Assembly (NCBI RefSeq): GCF_003932785.1
Contig: NZ_RQYT01000003.1
Location: 89,755 to 153,754, forward strand
Length of the DNA: 64,000 nt
Reading direction: 5' to 3'
DNA from: Arachnia propionica
Lineage (GTDB): Bacteria > Actinomycetota > Actinomycetes > Propionibacteriales > Propionibacteriaceae
Part shown: positions 28,418-37,420 of the stretch, piece by piece
How the letters are laid out: each line of letters starts with the position of its first letter
Numbering within the stretch: the stretch's first letter is position 1
Position numbers and translations under genes: made by a program
The notes under the pieces: generated by a model
Told to the model about the DNA's origin: nothing
Seen by the model: only the letters and a program-made list of their open reading frames with translations
Database searches by the model: none

Positions 28418-28420
28418 GAT
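28392..28420 (+). promoter_or_regulatory. Promoter of the NlpC/P60 gene
   Basis: TTGGGA (28392-28397), a 17-bp spacer and TAGGAT (28415-28420) form a good vegetative promoter inside the end of the small CxxC gene. The TAG of that gene's stop is the first half of the -10. A GGAG site precedes the GTG at 28459. Confidence 0.5.
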
Positions 28421-28458
28421 TCTCTCAGCTTGACTTCCTGAAGTGTTTGGAGATCCGA

Positions 28459-29547
28459 GTGAAGACAATCCGTACGGGTCTGGTGGGCCTGTTGGTCGCA
28501 ACCAGCGCCGTGTTCGTCCCGATGGCCACTGCCGACCCGGACAAGGTGTCGCAGGCGAAGGCAGAACTCGAGCGGATCCGCGAGGAGGCGGCGGCCATCG
28601 ATGCCGACATCATCGAGGTCGCGGCCCGCGCCGATGAGGCGGCTGCCAAGCTCGCCGGCATCAACACGGACCTCACCGCCCAGGAGCAGCGGGTCGCCCA
28701 GCTCGGGGCCGACCTGGGTGACGTGGCCATGCTGCAGTTCAACGGCGGCGGTCTCGACGTGACCACCCAGCTCCTCAGCAGCGCCACGGACTCCTCCTTC
28801 CTCTCGGGTCTGGCCACCATCCAGAACGAGGCCGACCGCAGCAACTCCGACCTGCAGGCCCTGCAGGTGGAGCAGGCGCGGCTGGACAACCTGCGCGACC
28901 AGCAGGTGAGCATCACCGAGGCCATCGAGCAGGACAAGGCCGCCAAGGAGCAGCTCGCCGCGGACTTCGACGCCAAGGAGGCTCAGGCCGAGGCGGTGTT
29001 CAACCGCTTGAACGCCGAGGAGCAGGAGCGGCTGCGCCGCCTCGAGGAGCAGCGCGAGCGTGAGCAGCAGGAGCGCGACCGGCGCGAGCGTGAGGCCGCC
29101 GCCTCCCGTGACGCCGCCTCCGCCCCGAGCCCGAGCGCGGCCCCGAGCGAGGAGGCCGAGAAGCCCGAGAAGCCCACCACCCCGGCCCCGCCCGCCAGCA
29201 GCCGTGGCGGATCCGCCGTCGAGGTCGCCCTCGCCCAGGTCGGCAAGCGCTACGTCTGGGGGACCGCCGGCCCGAACACCTTCGACTGCTCCGGTCTGAT
29301 GAGCTACGCCTACCGCCAGCAGGGGATCTCCCTGCCCCGCACAGCGAGCCAGCAGTACGGGGTTGGTACCCCGGTCTCCAAGGGGGACCTGCAGCCCGGT
29401 GACCTGGTCTTCTACTACAGCGGCATCAGCCATGTCGGCATGTACATCGGTGACGGCAAGATCGTCCACGCGGCCAACCCTCGCAGCGGTGTCACCGTCA
29501 CGGGAGTGAACTCGATGCCCTACCAGGGCGCCCGTCGCGTCGGCTGA
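28459..29547 (+). CDS. NlpC/P60 cell-wall endopeptidase with coiled-coil N-terminus
   Basis: A secreted peptidoglycan hydrolase of 362 aa. The signal peptide is KTIRTGLVGLL...ATADP, with cleavage after ATA near residue 25. A long coiled coil follows (about 28-215), then a Pro/Ser/Glu-rich linker (about 220-255) and a C-terminal NlpC/P60 domain. Catalytic residues are visible: Cys in FDCSGLMSYAY, His in ISHVGMYIG and a following His in IVHAAN. The layout matches the RipA/Rv2190c type, which cleaves stem peptides, often at division. The coiled coil probably autoinhibits or docks on divisome partners. The start is GTG with a GGAG site. Confidence 0.9.
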   Translation: MKTIRTGLVGLLVATSAVFVPMATADPDKVSQAKAELERIREEAAAIDADIIEVAARADEAAAKLAGINTDLTAQEQRVAQLGADLGDVAMLQFNGGGLDVTTQLLSSATDSSFLSGLATIQNEADRSNSDLQALQVEQARLDNLRDQQVSITEAIEQDKAAKEQLAADFDAKEAQAEAVFNRLNAEEQERLRRLEEQREREQQERDRREREAAASRDAASAPSPSAAPSEEAEKPEKPTTPAPPASSRGGSAVEVALAQVGKRYVWGTAGPNTFDCSGLMSYAYRQQGISLPRTASQQYGVGTPVSKGDLQPGDLVFYYSGISHVGMYIGDGKIVHAANPRSGVTVTGVNSMPYQGARRVG

Positions 29548-29559
29548 CCCCGACCCCCC

Positions 29560-30309
29560 ATGTGGTACCCGTTCTTCAAGACCTTTCTGTTCCGCCCGCT
29601 GGTTCGATACGGATTCCGCGCCCGCATCAAGGGTGCGGAGAACGTACCCGCCGGCGGCGGAGCCATCTTGGCCAGCAATCACATCGCCGCGATGGACTCC
29701 GTCGTCATTCCCGCGATGCTGCCGAGAAAGGTGACCTTCCCCGCCAAGGCGGAGCTCTTCCGCGGTGACAAGGGGCTGGGCTCCAAGATCGTGGCGTGGT
29801 TCCTCAAGGCCATCGGCATGGTCCCCATGGAACGCGGCGGCGGCCGAGCCTCCGCGGCCTCCCTGCAGGCGATCACCGACGTGCTGGCCGCGGGCCAGGT
29901 CGTCGCGATCTACCCGGAGGGAACCCGATCCCCGGACGGGCGTCTCTACAAGGGCAAGACCGGCATGGCGCGCATGGTGCTCACCTCCGGTGCGCCCGTG
30001 CTCCCTGTCGGGGTCATCGGCACCCACAAGGTGAAGGGCCCCTTCGGGATCCCGTGGGTCCGCCGCCCCATCGTCGTCGTCGGCCCACCGTTGGACTTCA
30101 GCGAGTACCAGGGCATGCAGGGGGAGACCAAGCTCCTCCGGTACGTCACCGACGAGGTGCTGGCCGCCATCCAGCAGCTCACGGGACAGCAGTACGCGGA
30201 TGTCTACGCCACGCGCGTCAAGCACGGTGACCTCAAGGAGGTGGGACCCGACGAGTTCCTGCGGCCCCGCCCGGGCGACGGGGTGCGCCCCGAGGTGAGC
30301 CCCGGGTGA
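29560..30309 (+). CDS. 1-acylglycerol-3-phosphate acyltransferase-like (PlsC family)
   Basis: A 249-aa membrane-associated acyltransferase of glycerophospholipid synthesis. The catalytic NHIAAMD (NHxxxxD) is at about residues 40-46 and the substrate-binding YPEGTRSPDG at about 111-120. One N-terminal hydrophobic segment is present. The order NlpC/P60 then PlsC then sensor kinase resembles the mycobacterial region around Rv2182c. Its GTGA overlap with the sensor-kinase gene shows co-translation. The acceptor (lysophosphatidate or another lysolipid) is not fixed by sequence. Confidence 0.87.
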   Translation: MWYPFFKTFLFRPLVRYGFRARIKGAENVPAGGGAILASNHIAAMDSVVIPAMLPRKVTFPAKAELFRGDKGLGSKIVAWFLKAIGMVPMERGGGRASAASLQAITDVLAAGQVVAIYPEGTRSPDGRLYKGKTGMARMVLTSGAPVLPVGVIGTHKVKGPFGIPWVRRPIVVVGPPLDFSEYQGMQGETKLLRYVTDEVLAAIQQLTGQQYADVYATRVKHGDLKEVGPDEFLRPRPGDGVRPEVSPG

Positions 30310-31496
30310 GCCAGCCGCCCCCCACGTCGGCCGGTCTCGGCTGGCTCCAGGCCTCCTCGTCGTGGTTCCGTCAGGATTACGACGTCATCGGCAGGGTGTT
30401 CCTCGTCGCCACCCTTGTGCGTGCCGCCCTGGCGGTCCACACCGTGGTCATGAACCTCACCTTCGACAAGGAGGCGATCACGGACCTGCCGGGCATGGTG
30501 CTGGCCTTCGTGATCCTCCTGGGATGGACCGTCCTGGTGACCATGGTGCTGAGGCGCCCGAGCCAGCGGAGCCTGTGGGTGTACCTCGCGGACACGGCCG
30601 TCACGAGTGCCCTGATCCTCGTCACCCCCCTCGTCGTCACGACGCCCTACGCCGACACCTCCCTGGCGGGGTACTGGATGCTCGGCTGCTGCCTCTACGC
30701 GGCGGTGCTGCGGGACACGGTCACCGGCGTCGCCGCCGCCGTGCTGACCTCGATGACGATGCTCGCCCTGCCCCCGAAGTTCGCCCTGCCGCGGATCGAC
30801 CTCGCTCTCGGGGCGGTGCTCATCACCATCTGCACCGGCCTCCTCATCACCCAGTTCAAGCACACGATCACCGAACAGGAGCGCGCCCGGATCCGCTCCG
30901 TCGCGCTCGGGGAGCGGGAGCGACTCGCCCGGATCGTCCACGACGGCACCCTGCAGGTGCTCGCCCTGGTGGAACGGGAGGGACGAGGCCTCGGACCGCG
31001 GGGGGAACGGCTCGCCAAGCTCGCCCGCCAGTCCGAGAGCCAGCTGCGTCGACTCATTCGGGATCAGGAGGTGTTCGACGAGTCCACCACCTGCGAGGTC
31101 GACCTCACCCAGGCACTCAGCAGGTTCGAGAGCCCGTCGGTGACGGTGTCGACCATGGCCGGCCGGGTCATGGTGGCCCGACTCATCGCCGAGGAGGTCG
31201 AGGCGACCCTCGGCGAGGCGCTGAAGAACGTGGAGAAGCACGCGGGCGAGGGGGCCAGGGCCTGGGTGCTGCTGGACCAGGAGGCCGACGACGAGGTGAT
31301 CCTGTGGATTCGTGACGACGGGCAGGGAATGGACCCGTCCGAGATGGATTCTGCGGCGGAACGTGGCAGGCTGGGAGTCCGGAACTCGATCGTGGGGCGC
31401 ATGGAGGCGCTCGGCGGATCGGCCGTGGTGAAGTCCAGCCCTGGTCAGGGCACCGAGTGGGAGTTGAGGTTCCCGATGATGTTGGGAGAGAAGTGA
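30306..31496 (+). CDS. macS: MacS-type sensor histidine kinase
   Basis: A 396-aa membrane kinase. Five or six N-terminal helices (about 22-175) act as the sensor. A HisKA_3 dimerisation region with ARIVHDGTLQVL contains the phospho-accepting histidine. The HATPase domain has N-box ALKNVEKHA, G1 IRDDGQGMD and G2 GRLGVRNSIVG. It pairs with the following LuxR-type regulator (GTGA overlap). This matches the MacRS system, studied in Streptomyces as affecting development and antibiotic output. The stimulus is unknown. Coupling to plsC hints at a membrane cue, which is an inference. Confidence 0.85.
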   Translation: MSQPPPTSAGLGWLQASSSWFRQDYDVIGRVFLVATLVRAALAVHTVVMNLTFDKEAITDLPGMVLAFVILLGWTVLVTMVLRRPSQRSLWVYLADTAVTSALILVTPLVVTTPYADTSLAGYWMLGCCLYAAVLRDTVTGVAAAVLTSMTMLALPPKFALPRIDLALGAVLITICTGLLITQFKHTITEQERARIRSVALGERERLARIVHDGTLQVLALVEREGRGLGPRGERLAKLARQSESQLRRLIRDQEVFDESTTCEVDLTQALSRFESPSVTVSTMAGRVMVARLIAEEVEATLGEALKNVEKHAGEGARAWVLLDQEADDEVILWIRDDGQGMDPSEMDSAAERGRLGVRNSIVGRMEALGGSAVVKSSPGQGTEWELRFPMMLGEK

Positions 31497-32164
31497 GCAC
31501 CGCCGAGGGCTGCCGTGTCATGCTGGTGGACGACCACCCCATGTGGATCGACGCGCTGGGGGAGGACCTCGAGGAGGAGGGTTTCCAGGTCGTCGCCGTC
31601 GCGAAGAACGGCACCGAATGTCTGCAACGTGCCCGGGCCACCCGGCCGGAGGTGGTCGTGATGGATCTGCAGATCCCCGAACCCGACGGGGCCACCTGCA
31701 CCGAGCGTCTGGTGCGGGAGTTCCCGGAGATCAAGGTACTCGTCATGTCGGCGAGCGGGGAACGCGATGACGTGCTGCGGGCCATGAAGGCCGGGGCCAA
31801 GGGCTATCTGGTGAAGTCCGCGTCGAAGGCGGAGCTGATCGAGGGGGTGCGGCGCACCGCGGCCGGGGACGCCGTGTTCACCCCGGGGCTGGCCGGGCTG
31901 GTTCTCGGCGAGTTCCGGCGCATGGCCACCGTCGCCAGGGAGCACGACGACGAGGGTCCGGTGCTGACCTCGCGCGAGGTGGAGGTGCTGCGGCGGGTGG
32001 CCAAGGGACTGGCCTACCGGGAGATCGCGGAGGAACTGTTCGTCTCCCACCGCACCATCCAGAACCACGTCCAGAACGTGCTGCGCAAGCTGCAGCTCCA
32101 CAACCGGGTGGAGCTGACCCTCTACGCGATCGACCAGGGACTCCACGACCCGAACGAGCAGTAG
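31493..32164 (+). CDS. macR: MacR-type LuxR response regulator
   Basis: A 223-aa NarL/FixJ-type regulator. The N-terminal receiver has phospho-acceptor D58 in VVMDLQIPEPDG, an acidic pair in LVDDH and the conserved Lys in YLVKSAS. The C-terminal LuxR helix-turn-helix (LTSREVEVLRRVAKGLAYREIA) covers about 150-215. GTG 31493 overlaps the kinase stop as GTGA; a longer in-frame start at 31457 inside macS is less likely. It is the cognate partner of the upstream sensor kinase. Confidence 0.9.
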   Translation: MSTAEGCRVMLVDDHPMWIDALGEDLEEEGFQVVAVAKNGTECLQRARATRPEVVVMDLQIPEPDGATCTERLVREFPEIKVLVMSASGERDDVLRAMKAGAKGYLVKSASKAELIEGVRRTAAGDAVFTPGLAGLVLGEFRRMATVAREHDDEGPVLTSREVEVLRRVAKGLAYREIAEELFVSHRTIQNHVQNVLRKLQLHNRVELTLYAIDQGLHDPNEQ

Positions 32165-32198
32165 CGGACAGGTCACCGACGGGGCCGCCCGGCTCGGG

Positions 32199-32204
32199 TA
32201 GTCT
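32199..32204 (+). promoter_or_regulatory. -10 element of aroG
   Basis: TAGTCT ends seven bases before the ATG at 32212, indicating a leaderless transcript. Confidence 0.5.
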
Positions 32205-32211
32205 TCGCGGC

Positions 32212-33597
32212 ATGTCCTCCATCATCACCCGGGCCGAGTTGCGTTCCCTCCCCATGATCCAGCAACCGGAGTATGAGGACGCCCGAGCCCTCGACCGCGT
32301 CATCGACGTCATGGAGCAGCTGCCGCCGCTGGTGTTCGCTGGGGAGTGCGACGACCTGCGCGCCAAGCTGGCGGAGGTCGCCGAGGGGCGAGCCTTCCTG
32401 CTCCAGGGAGGCGACTGCGCGGAGTCCTTCGAGGCGGTCACGGCCCAGGACATCAAGAACAAGCTGCTGGTGCAGCTGTCGATGGCCGTCGTCATGACCT
32501 ACGCCGCCCAGGTTCCCGTGGTCAAGGTCGGGCGCATCGCGGGGCAGTACGCCAAACCCCGCAGCAAGCCGACGGAGACCCGCGAGGGGGTGACCCTGCC
32601 CAGCTACCGGGGCGACGCCATCAACGGTTTCGAGTTCACCGAGGAGGCCCGGCGGCACGACCCGGAGCGCCTGATCCGGGTCTACAACGCCTCCGCGGCG
32701 ACCCTCAACCTGGTCCGCGCCTTCGTCAAGGGCGGTTTCGCCGATCTGAGGGGGGTGCACACGTGGAACCGTGATTTCGTCGGGAACTCGCAGGTCGAGG
32801 CGGCCTACGAGGAGATGGCGGCCGAGATCGACCGCGCCCTGGCCTTCATGGTGGCCTGTGGCATCGAGGACCGGGCACTGTCCACAATCGACTTCTACGC
32901 CTCCCACGAGGCCCTGCTGCTGGAGTACGAGCGGGCGCTGACCCGCGTCGACTCGCGTTCCCAGCAGCTCTACGGCTGCTCCGGACACATGCTGTGGATC
33001 GGGGAGCGGACCCGTCAGCTCGACGGGGCCCACGTCGAGCTGCTGAGCCGAGTGCGGAATCCGTTGGGGATCAAGCTGGGACCGACCACCACCGCCGAGC
33101 AGGCGATCGAACTCGCCGACCGGCTGGACCCGGACCACGAGCCCGGGCGGCTCACCTTCATCACCCGGATGGGTGCGGGCCGGGTCCGCGAGGTGCTGCC
33201 CGAGGTCATCCGCGGGGTCGAGGCGACGGGCCGCAAGGTGGCCTGGGTGTGCGATCCCATGCACGGGAACACCTTCGAGGCCGCCAACGGGTTCAAGACG
33301 AGGTCCTTCGACGACGTGGTGGAGGAGGTCCGCGGCTTCTTCGACGTCCACGACGAGCTCGGCACCTGGCCGGGCGGGCTGCACGTCGAGCTGACCGGCA
33401 CGGATGTCACCGAGTGCGTGGGCGGGTCGCTGCGACTCGAGGAGGCCGATCTGGCCAGCCGCTACGAGACGGTCTGCGATCCCCGCCTGAACCGGAACCA
33501 GAGCCTCGAACTCGCCTTCACGGTGGCCACGCGGTTGCGGCAGGGACGCAGCCTGCGTCGCAACCCCGTCCAGGAGTTCCAGCCCCGGGAGTTCTGA
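32212..33597 (+). CDS. aroG: Class II 3-deoxy-7-phosphoheptulonate (DAHP) synthase
   Basis: It condenses PEP and erythrose-4-phosphate in the first step of the shikimate pathway. The 461-aa length fits class II (plant/actinobacterial) enzymes. Characteristic segments are LLQGGDCAESF with the metal-binding cysteine, a VKVGRIAGQYAKPRS stretch, the HVELLSRVRNPLGIKLGP region, and WVCDPMHGN with a metal-ligand His. In mycobacteria this enzyme is feedback-regulated by aromatic amino acids and binds chorismate mutase. Nothing here shows which inhibitors apply. It is probably leaderless and stands alone. Confidence 0.95.
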   Translation: MSSIITRAELRSLPMIQQPEYEDARALDRVIDVMEQLPPLVFAGECDDLRAKLAEVAEGRAFLLQGGDCAESFEAVTAQDIKNKLLVQLSMAVVMTYAAQVPVVKVGRIAGQYAKPRSKPTETREGVTLPSYRGDAINGFEFTEEARRHDPERLIRVYNASAATLNLVRAFVKGGFADLRGVHTWNRDFVGNSQVEAAYEEMAAEIDRALAFMVACGIEDRALSTIDFYASHEALLLEYERALTRVDSRSQQLYGCSGHMLWIGERTRQLDGAHVELLSRVRNPLGIKLGPTTTAEQAIELADRLDPDHEPGRLTFITRMGAGRVREVLPEVIRGVEATGRKVAWVCDPMHGNTFEAANGFKTRSFDDVVEEVRGFFDVHDELGTWPGGLHVELTGTDVTECVGGSLRLEEADLASRYETVCDPRLNRNQSLELAFTVATRLRQGRSLRRNPVQEFQPREF

Positions 33598-33610
33598 GAT
33601 CCCGCGCCTC

Positions 33611-34522
33611 TCAGCGCCGGAAACGCTGACGCAGCTCCTGGACCACCTCGTCGATCCGCCGGGACTCGCGCTTCGGCCAGGCGATGAGCAGCAGGGCCGC
33701 GACGACGATGAAGCCGCCGACGAGCACCTGCCAGGTCAGCTGCTCCATGCCGAAGCCGATGGCGAACCCGGCCGCCCAGACGGGCTCGGAGCACATGATG
33801 ATCGCGGAGGTGGTGGCGGGGACATAGCTCTGCGCCCAGCTCTGCAGGAACAGCGTCACCGCGCCGCAGAAGATCCCGAGGTACAGCACCGGCAGCGCAA
33901 GGTCCCACGTGGTCGGGACCTCGTACTGGACGAACGGGATGACGATCAGGCATCCGGCCGCCCCCGTGAGGGCCTGGGCGAGGGTGAGGGACTGGACCGT
34001 CTCCGGGGTGACCCACCGGCCGAGGAGGACGATGTGGACGGCGAACATCACCGCACCGATGAGGGTGAGCACGGCCCCGTAACCGAACCCGCCCTCGCCA
34101 CCGTGGCCGAGGGCGAGGATCGCGATGCCGGAGATGGTCAGAGCCACGGCGATCCATGTCCGTGCGCCGGAGCGTTGCCGGAGGAACACCGCCGTGATGA
34201 TGGCGGTGAAGACCACGTAGCTGGCAGTGATGAAACCGGAGAGGGAGGGGGCGGTGTACTCCAGGCCGATGAGCTGGATGGCCAGGCCGAAGTTGAACAC
34301 CATGCCGAGGATGACCCCGTGGATGAGGGTCTCCCGTTTCATCCGCAGATGCGGCAGGAACGGGATGACGAGGCAGATGGCGGTCAGGAGCAGCCGAGAG
34401 ATCGTCAGGCTGACCGGGGACATGTGTTCGTAGGCACCCTTGGCGACCGCGACGGTTGATCCCCAAGCGGCCGCTGCGACGAGAAGGGCCAGGGCGGGGA
34501 GGAGCTGACGGTCCAATTTCAC
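33611..34522 (-). CDS. EamA (DMT) family transporter
   Basis: A 303-aa inner-membrane protein with ten hydrophobic segments and two EamA repeats (AWGSTVAVAKGA in the first; an AIIMCSEPVWAA segment in the second), ending in an Arg-rich tail. DMT proteins export or import small metabolites such as amino acids; the substrate is unknown. GTG 34522 is supported by TAGGAT (minus strand, 34529-34534) six bases upstream. It converges with aroG (13 bases apart) and lies in the same orientation as the kinase gene upstream. Confidence 0.83.
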   Translation of the reverse strand: MKLDRQLLPALALLVAAAAWGSTVAVAKGAYEHMSPVSLTISRLLLTAICLVIPFLPHLRMKRETLIHGVILGMVFNFGLAIQLIGLEYTAPSLSGFITASYVVFTAIITAVFLRQRSGARTWIAVALTISGIAILALGHGGEGGFGYGAVLTLIGAVMFAVHIVLLGRWVTPETVQSLTLAQALTGAAGCLIVIPFVQYEVPTTWDLALPVLYLGIFCGAVTLFLQSWAQSYVPATTSAIIMCSEPVWAAGFAIGFGMEQLTWQVLVGGFIVVAALLLIAWPKRESRRIDEVVQELRQRFRR

Positions 34523-34528
34523 CGATTC

Positions 34529-34534
34529 ATCCTA
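34529..34534 (-). promoter_or_regulatory. -10 element of the EamA transporter gene
   Basis: TAGGAT on the minus strand ends six bases before the GTG at 34522, a leaderless arrangement. Confidence 0.5.
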
Positions 34535-34569
34535 GCTGAACGGCGAGGAGGTCCCGGGCGCGTCGATCC

Positions 34570-36681
34570 TCAGCCGAGGGTGACCCTGACGGTGCTGCCC
34601 TTCGCGACGGTCGATCCGGCCGGTGGCTCCATGCCCGTCACCCATCCGATGAGGCTGCCGACGAGCGGTGTCTCGATGAACTCGGGCACCAGACCCGCGT
34701 TCCTGAGGATGCGTTCGGCGTCCTCCCGCTGCTTCCACATGACATCGGGGACCTCCACCATCTCGGGACCGAGGGACTTGGTGATGGTGATGGTGGCGCC
34801 GCGTTGGACGGTCCCGCTGTTGGGGGTTTGCGCGATGACGCGGCCGACGGCGACGGTGCTGGAGTGCTCCTCCTCGACGACGACGATCAGGCCGAGCCCC
34901 TCGAGCTTCCCGACGGCCGTGGCGGCGTCGCGGCCCTCGAAGTTCTCCACGGTGATCGGTTCGGGGCCGTTGCTGACCTCGACGTCGATCGCGGTGCCGG
35001 GCGGGACCAGGGTGCCGGCGGTCTCCGCGGCGGAGACGATGACCCCCTTCGCCACGGAGTCCGACCACACCTCGGTCACGGTGCCGAGCGCCAGGTTCGC
35101 CCCCTCGAGCAGGGCACGGGCCTCGTCGAGGGACTTGCCCGTGAGCTCGGGGACCGCGTAACGCTCCGGGCCCTTGGACACGGTGATCGTCACCTCGGTG
35201 CCCCGGAGGACGCGCTGCCCCCCGGCGGGGTCCGACGAGATGACCTGTCCTGCGGGGACCGTCTCCGAGTGCTCCTCCATCTTCTTGACCTTCAGGTCGT
35301 TGGCGTCGATGGCGGTGACGGCCTGCTCGAAGGTGACCTGGCCGATCTCCGGGGTGGTGGTGAACCGCCCGTCCGCCCACCACCACGACGCGAAGCCGAT
35401 GATGATGGTCAAGAGCAGGACCGCCGCGATCATGATGATGCCCCGGCGGCGCCGGTGCACGGGATCGTGGCTGATGTTGAGGCCGGGGAACAGCGGGGTG
35501 CGGTGGGAGGAGGGCCCGACCTCGCGCTCCGGCAGTCCCGGCGCGGGGACCGGCTGGGGTGTGCGGTCGGGGTGGACCGGCGACTGATGGGTCCGGGTCG
35601 CGGGGCTGGTCACGACGACCGTGTCCGCGGTGGGGGACACCTCCTCCTCAGGGATCGGGGGCGACGGGGCGGGGCGGCGTACGGTCCGTGGCGGGAGTTC
35701 CGTCAGCGGTCGGGGACGCGGCTCCGGCTTCGGCGAGATCTGCTGGGTGGGGGCGTCGGGGGAGACGATGACGGGGCGCAGCTGGGCAGCCAGGGCAGGA
35801 TTGTGGCGGCCCGGTCGTTCCGTCAGCTCCTGCCGGACGATCCGCAGCTTCTCGACGAGTTCGCGGCCATCGCCGAGCCGGGTGTCGGGATCCCGAGCGG
35901 TGGAGGAGGCGACGAGCGCATCCAGGTAGTCGGGGATGAAGCCCGGTAGGTTGAGTTCCCGCAGCTTCTCGGATGGCGGGGGGACGTCGGTGTTCACGTG
36001 CAGGTAGGCGATCTGGTAGTTGTTCTCGCCCACGTGTGGTTTGCGGCCCGTCAGCAGCTCGAAGAACAGGATGCCGGTCGAGTAGATGTCGCTGCGTGCA
36101 TCCGGTCTGGCATGGGTGACGAGCTCCGGTGGGAGGTAGGAGGCCGTCCCGACGAGCACCCCCGTCGCCGTCATCTGCGGGGAGTGTTCCTGACGGGCCA
36201 GCCCGAAGTCGGCGACCTTCACCTGGCCGCGGGTGGAGATGAGGACGTTCTCCGGTTTGATGTCGCGGTGGACGATCCCGATCTCGTGGGCGGCGGCGAG
36301 GGCCGAGGCGATGGGGTCGAGCAGGTCGAGGGCACGCAGGGGGGTCAGCGGGGCCTCGCGGCTGATGAGTCGCCGCAGGGTCTCACCCTCGACGTACTCC
36401 ATGACGATGTAGGGCTGCCCCAGACAGATCCCCTGATCGAAGATGCTGACGACGGAGCCGTGGCTGATGAGGGCCGCGGAGCGCGCCTCCCGGTCGAACT
36501 TGGCGACGAACTCGTCGTCCTCCCCGAGGTCGGTGCGCATGATCTTCACGGCGACGATGCGTTGCAGCCGCGAGTCCCGGGCCCGGTACACGGTGGCCAT
36601 GCCCCCGCGGGCGAGTTTCGCCAGGATCTCGTAGCGGCCGTCCAGTACGTGCCCCACCATCGGGTCGAACGTCCTGCTCAT
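34570..36681 (-). CDS. pknL: PASTA-domain Ser/Thr protein kinase, PknL-like
   Basis: A 703-aa membrane kinase. The catalytic domain (about 15-280) has the LARGGMATV glycine loop, K46 in VAVKIM, the RD-type loop VHRDIKPEN with D139 and DFG at 157-159, so it should be active. A proline-rich juxtamembrane region follows, then one membrane helix (GIIMIAAVLLLTIIIGFASW, about 440) and four extracellular PASTA repeats. PASTA domains sense peptidoglycan fragments or lipid II. The place near aroG and polyprenyl synthase matches PknL of mycobacteria, though PknL there lacks the PASTA repeats, so the domain set is closer to PknB. Confidence 0.85.
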   Translation of the reverse strand: MSRTFDPMVGHVLDGRYEILAKLARGGMATVYRARDSRLQRIVAVKIMRTDLGEDDEFVAKFDREARSAALISHGSVVSIFDQGICLGQPYIVMEYVEGETLRRLISREAPLTPLRALDLLDPIASALAAAHEIGIVHRDIKPENVLISTRGQVKVADFGLARQEHSPQMTATGVLVGTASYLPPELVTHARPDARSDIYSTGILFFELLTGRKPHVGENNYQIAYLHVNTDVPPPSEKLRELNLPGFIPDYLDALVASSTARDPDTRLGDGRELVEKLRIVRQELTERPGRHNPALAAQLRPVIVSPDAPTQQISPKPEPRPRPLTELPPRTVRRPAPSPPIPEEEVSPTADTVVVTSPATRTHQSPVHPDRTPQPVPAPGLPEREVGPSSHRTPLFPGLNISHDPVHRRRRGIIMIAAVLLLTIIIGFASWWWADGRFTTTPEIGQVTFEQAVTAIDANDLKVKKMEEHSETVPAGQVISSDPAGGQRVLRGTEVTITVSKGPERYAVPELTGKSLDEARALLEGANLALGTVTEVWSDSVAKGVIVSAAETAGTLVPPGTAIDVEVSNGPEPITVENFEGRDAATAVGKLEGLGLIVVVEEEHSSTVAVGRVIAQTPNSGTVQRGATITITKSLGPEMVEVPDVMWKQREDAERILRNAGLVPEFIETPLVGSLIGWVTGMEPPAGSTVAKGSTVRVTLG

Positions 36682-36784
36682 TGCCACCTGTCCCACGTCT
36701 CGTCACGCTGAAGCCGACCCCTGTGGTCCGCTCAGACGAAGTGTAGGGCCGTCCAAGGGCAGGTGCCCTCCCCGGCGCGCCGCG

Positions 36785-36790
36785 TAGGCT
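36785..36790 (+). promoter_or_regulatory. -10 element of the ThiE/TenI-like gene
   Basis: TAGGCT ends six bases before the ATG at 36797 (leaderless arrangement), divergent from the kinase gene. Confidence 0.5.
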
Positions 36791-36796
36791 TCTCCC

Positions 36797-37420
36797 ATGA
36801 CCGTGCTCATGAGTCTGCGTTCCCGCCTGTTGCTGGCCCGACTCGCCGTGACCCTCCCCCTGACGGAGGTGGGGGAGCGTCTGGCCGGCCTCGTTGCGGG
36901 AGGGGTCCATCTCATCCTCGGCACGAGTGACGGGGACGTCGAGGGCACCGAGGTCAGGTGGCGGGAACTGGCCGGGAGGATCCCCGGGACCGTGCTGCTC
37001 GCCCATGACCAGCCGGAGGCGATGGGGGATGTCACCGTCGTGTCCGGCCCGTGGCGGGGCGGGGTGCGGCGCGCCCACCGCTACGCGCTGGCTGGGCGCC
37101 GGATCGGGGATCTGAGGAGTCTGGGGGAGGCCGCCGACCACGACTTCCTGGTGCTCCGCGACGCCGGGCCGGGGTCGCGGCTGCTCGCCGAGGCGCGGTC
37201 CGCACATCCGCCCCTGGTCATGGGGTCGTTGCCGTGGTTCGGCGAGGGGGACCTCGACGCGGACGCCGTCGCCCGGCTCACCGAGCAGGGGGTCAGGAGG
37301 GTCATGCTGACCGGTGACCTGACCGTGGAACGGCTCGGCACCGTCGGTGAGGTGCTCCAGGATGCGTGGCGCCGGGATCCGCTGACCCCGGCGTTCCGGG
37401 GGCAGGCCTCACTCGCCTGA
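36797..37420 (+). CDS. ThiE/TenI-like protein, degenerate
   Basis: A 207-aa protein that faintly resembles thiamine-phosphate synthase/TenI barrels: [12 protein letters not shown] near residue 35 like the first family motif, a [20 protein letters not shown] segment like the H-S-L-E-A-A strand, and [15 protein letters not shown] at the end. However, the QLRDK motif and the GVHLGQED phosphate/metal site of ThiE are not recognisable. The protein is therefore unlikely to be a working ThiE, and no other thiamine gene is nearby. It overlaps the convergent P-type ATPase gene by 12 bases. Function uncertain. Confidence 0.45.
   Translation: MTVLMSLRSRLLLARLAVTLPLTEVGERLAGLVAGGVHLILGTSDGDVEGTEVRWRELAGRIPGTVLLAHDQPEAMGDVTVVSGPWRGGVRRAHRYALAGRRIGDLRSLGEAADHDFLVLRDAGPGSRLLAEARSAHPPLVMGSLPWFGEGDLDADAVARLTEQGVRRVMLTGDLTVERLGTVGEVLQDAWRRDPLTPAFRGQASLA

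Noticed and set aside
28418..28458. Possible c-di-AMP (ydaO-type) riboswitch before the NlpC/P60 gene
   Set aside because: Such riboswitches precede many actinobacterial wall-hydrolase genes, but here only about 30 bases separate the promoter from the GTG, too short for one.
36797..37420. Annotation as functional thiE
   Set aside because: The catalytic and phosphate-binding motifs are not found, so only a ThiE/TenI-like label is supportable.
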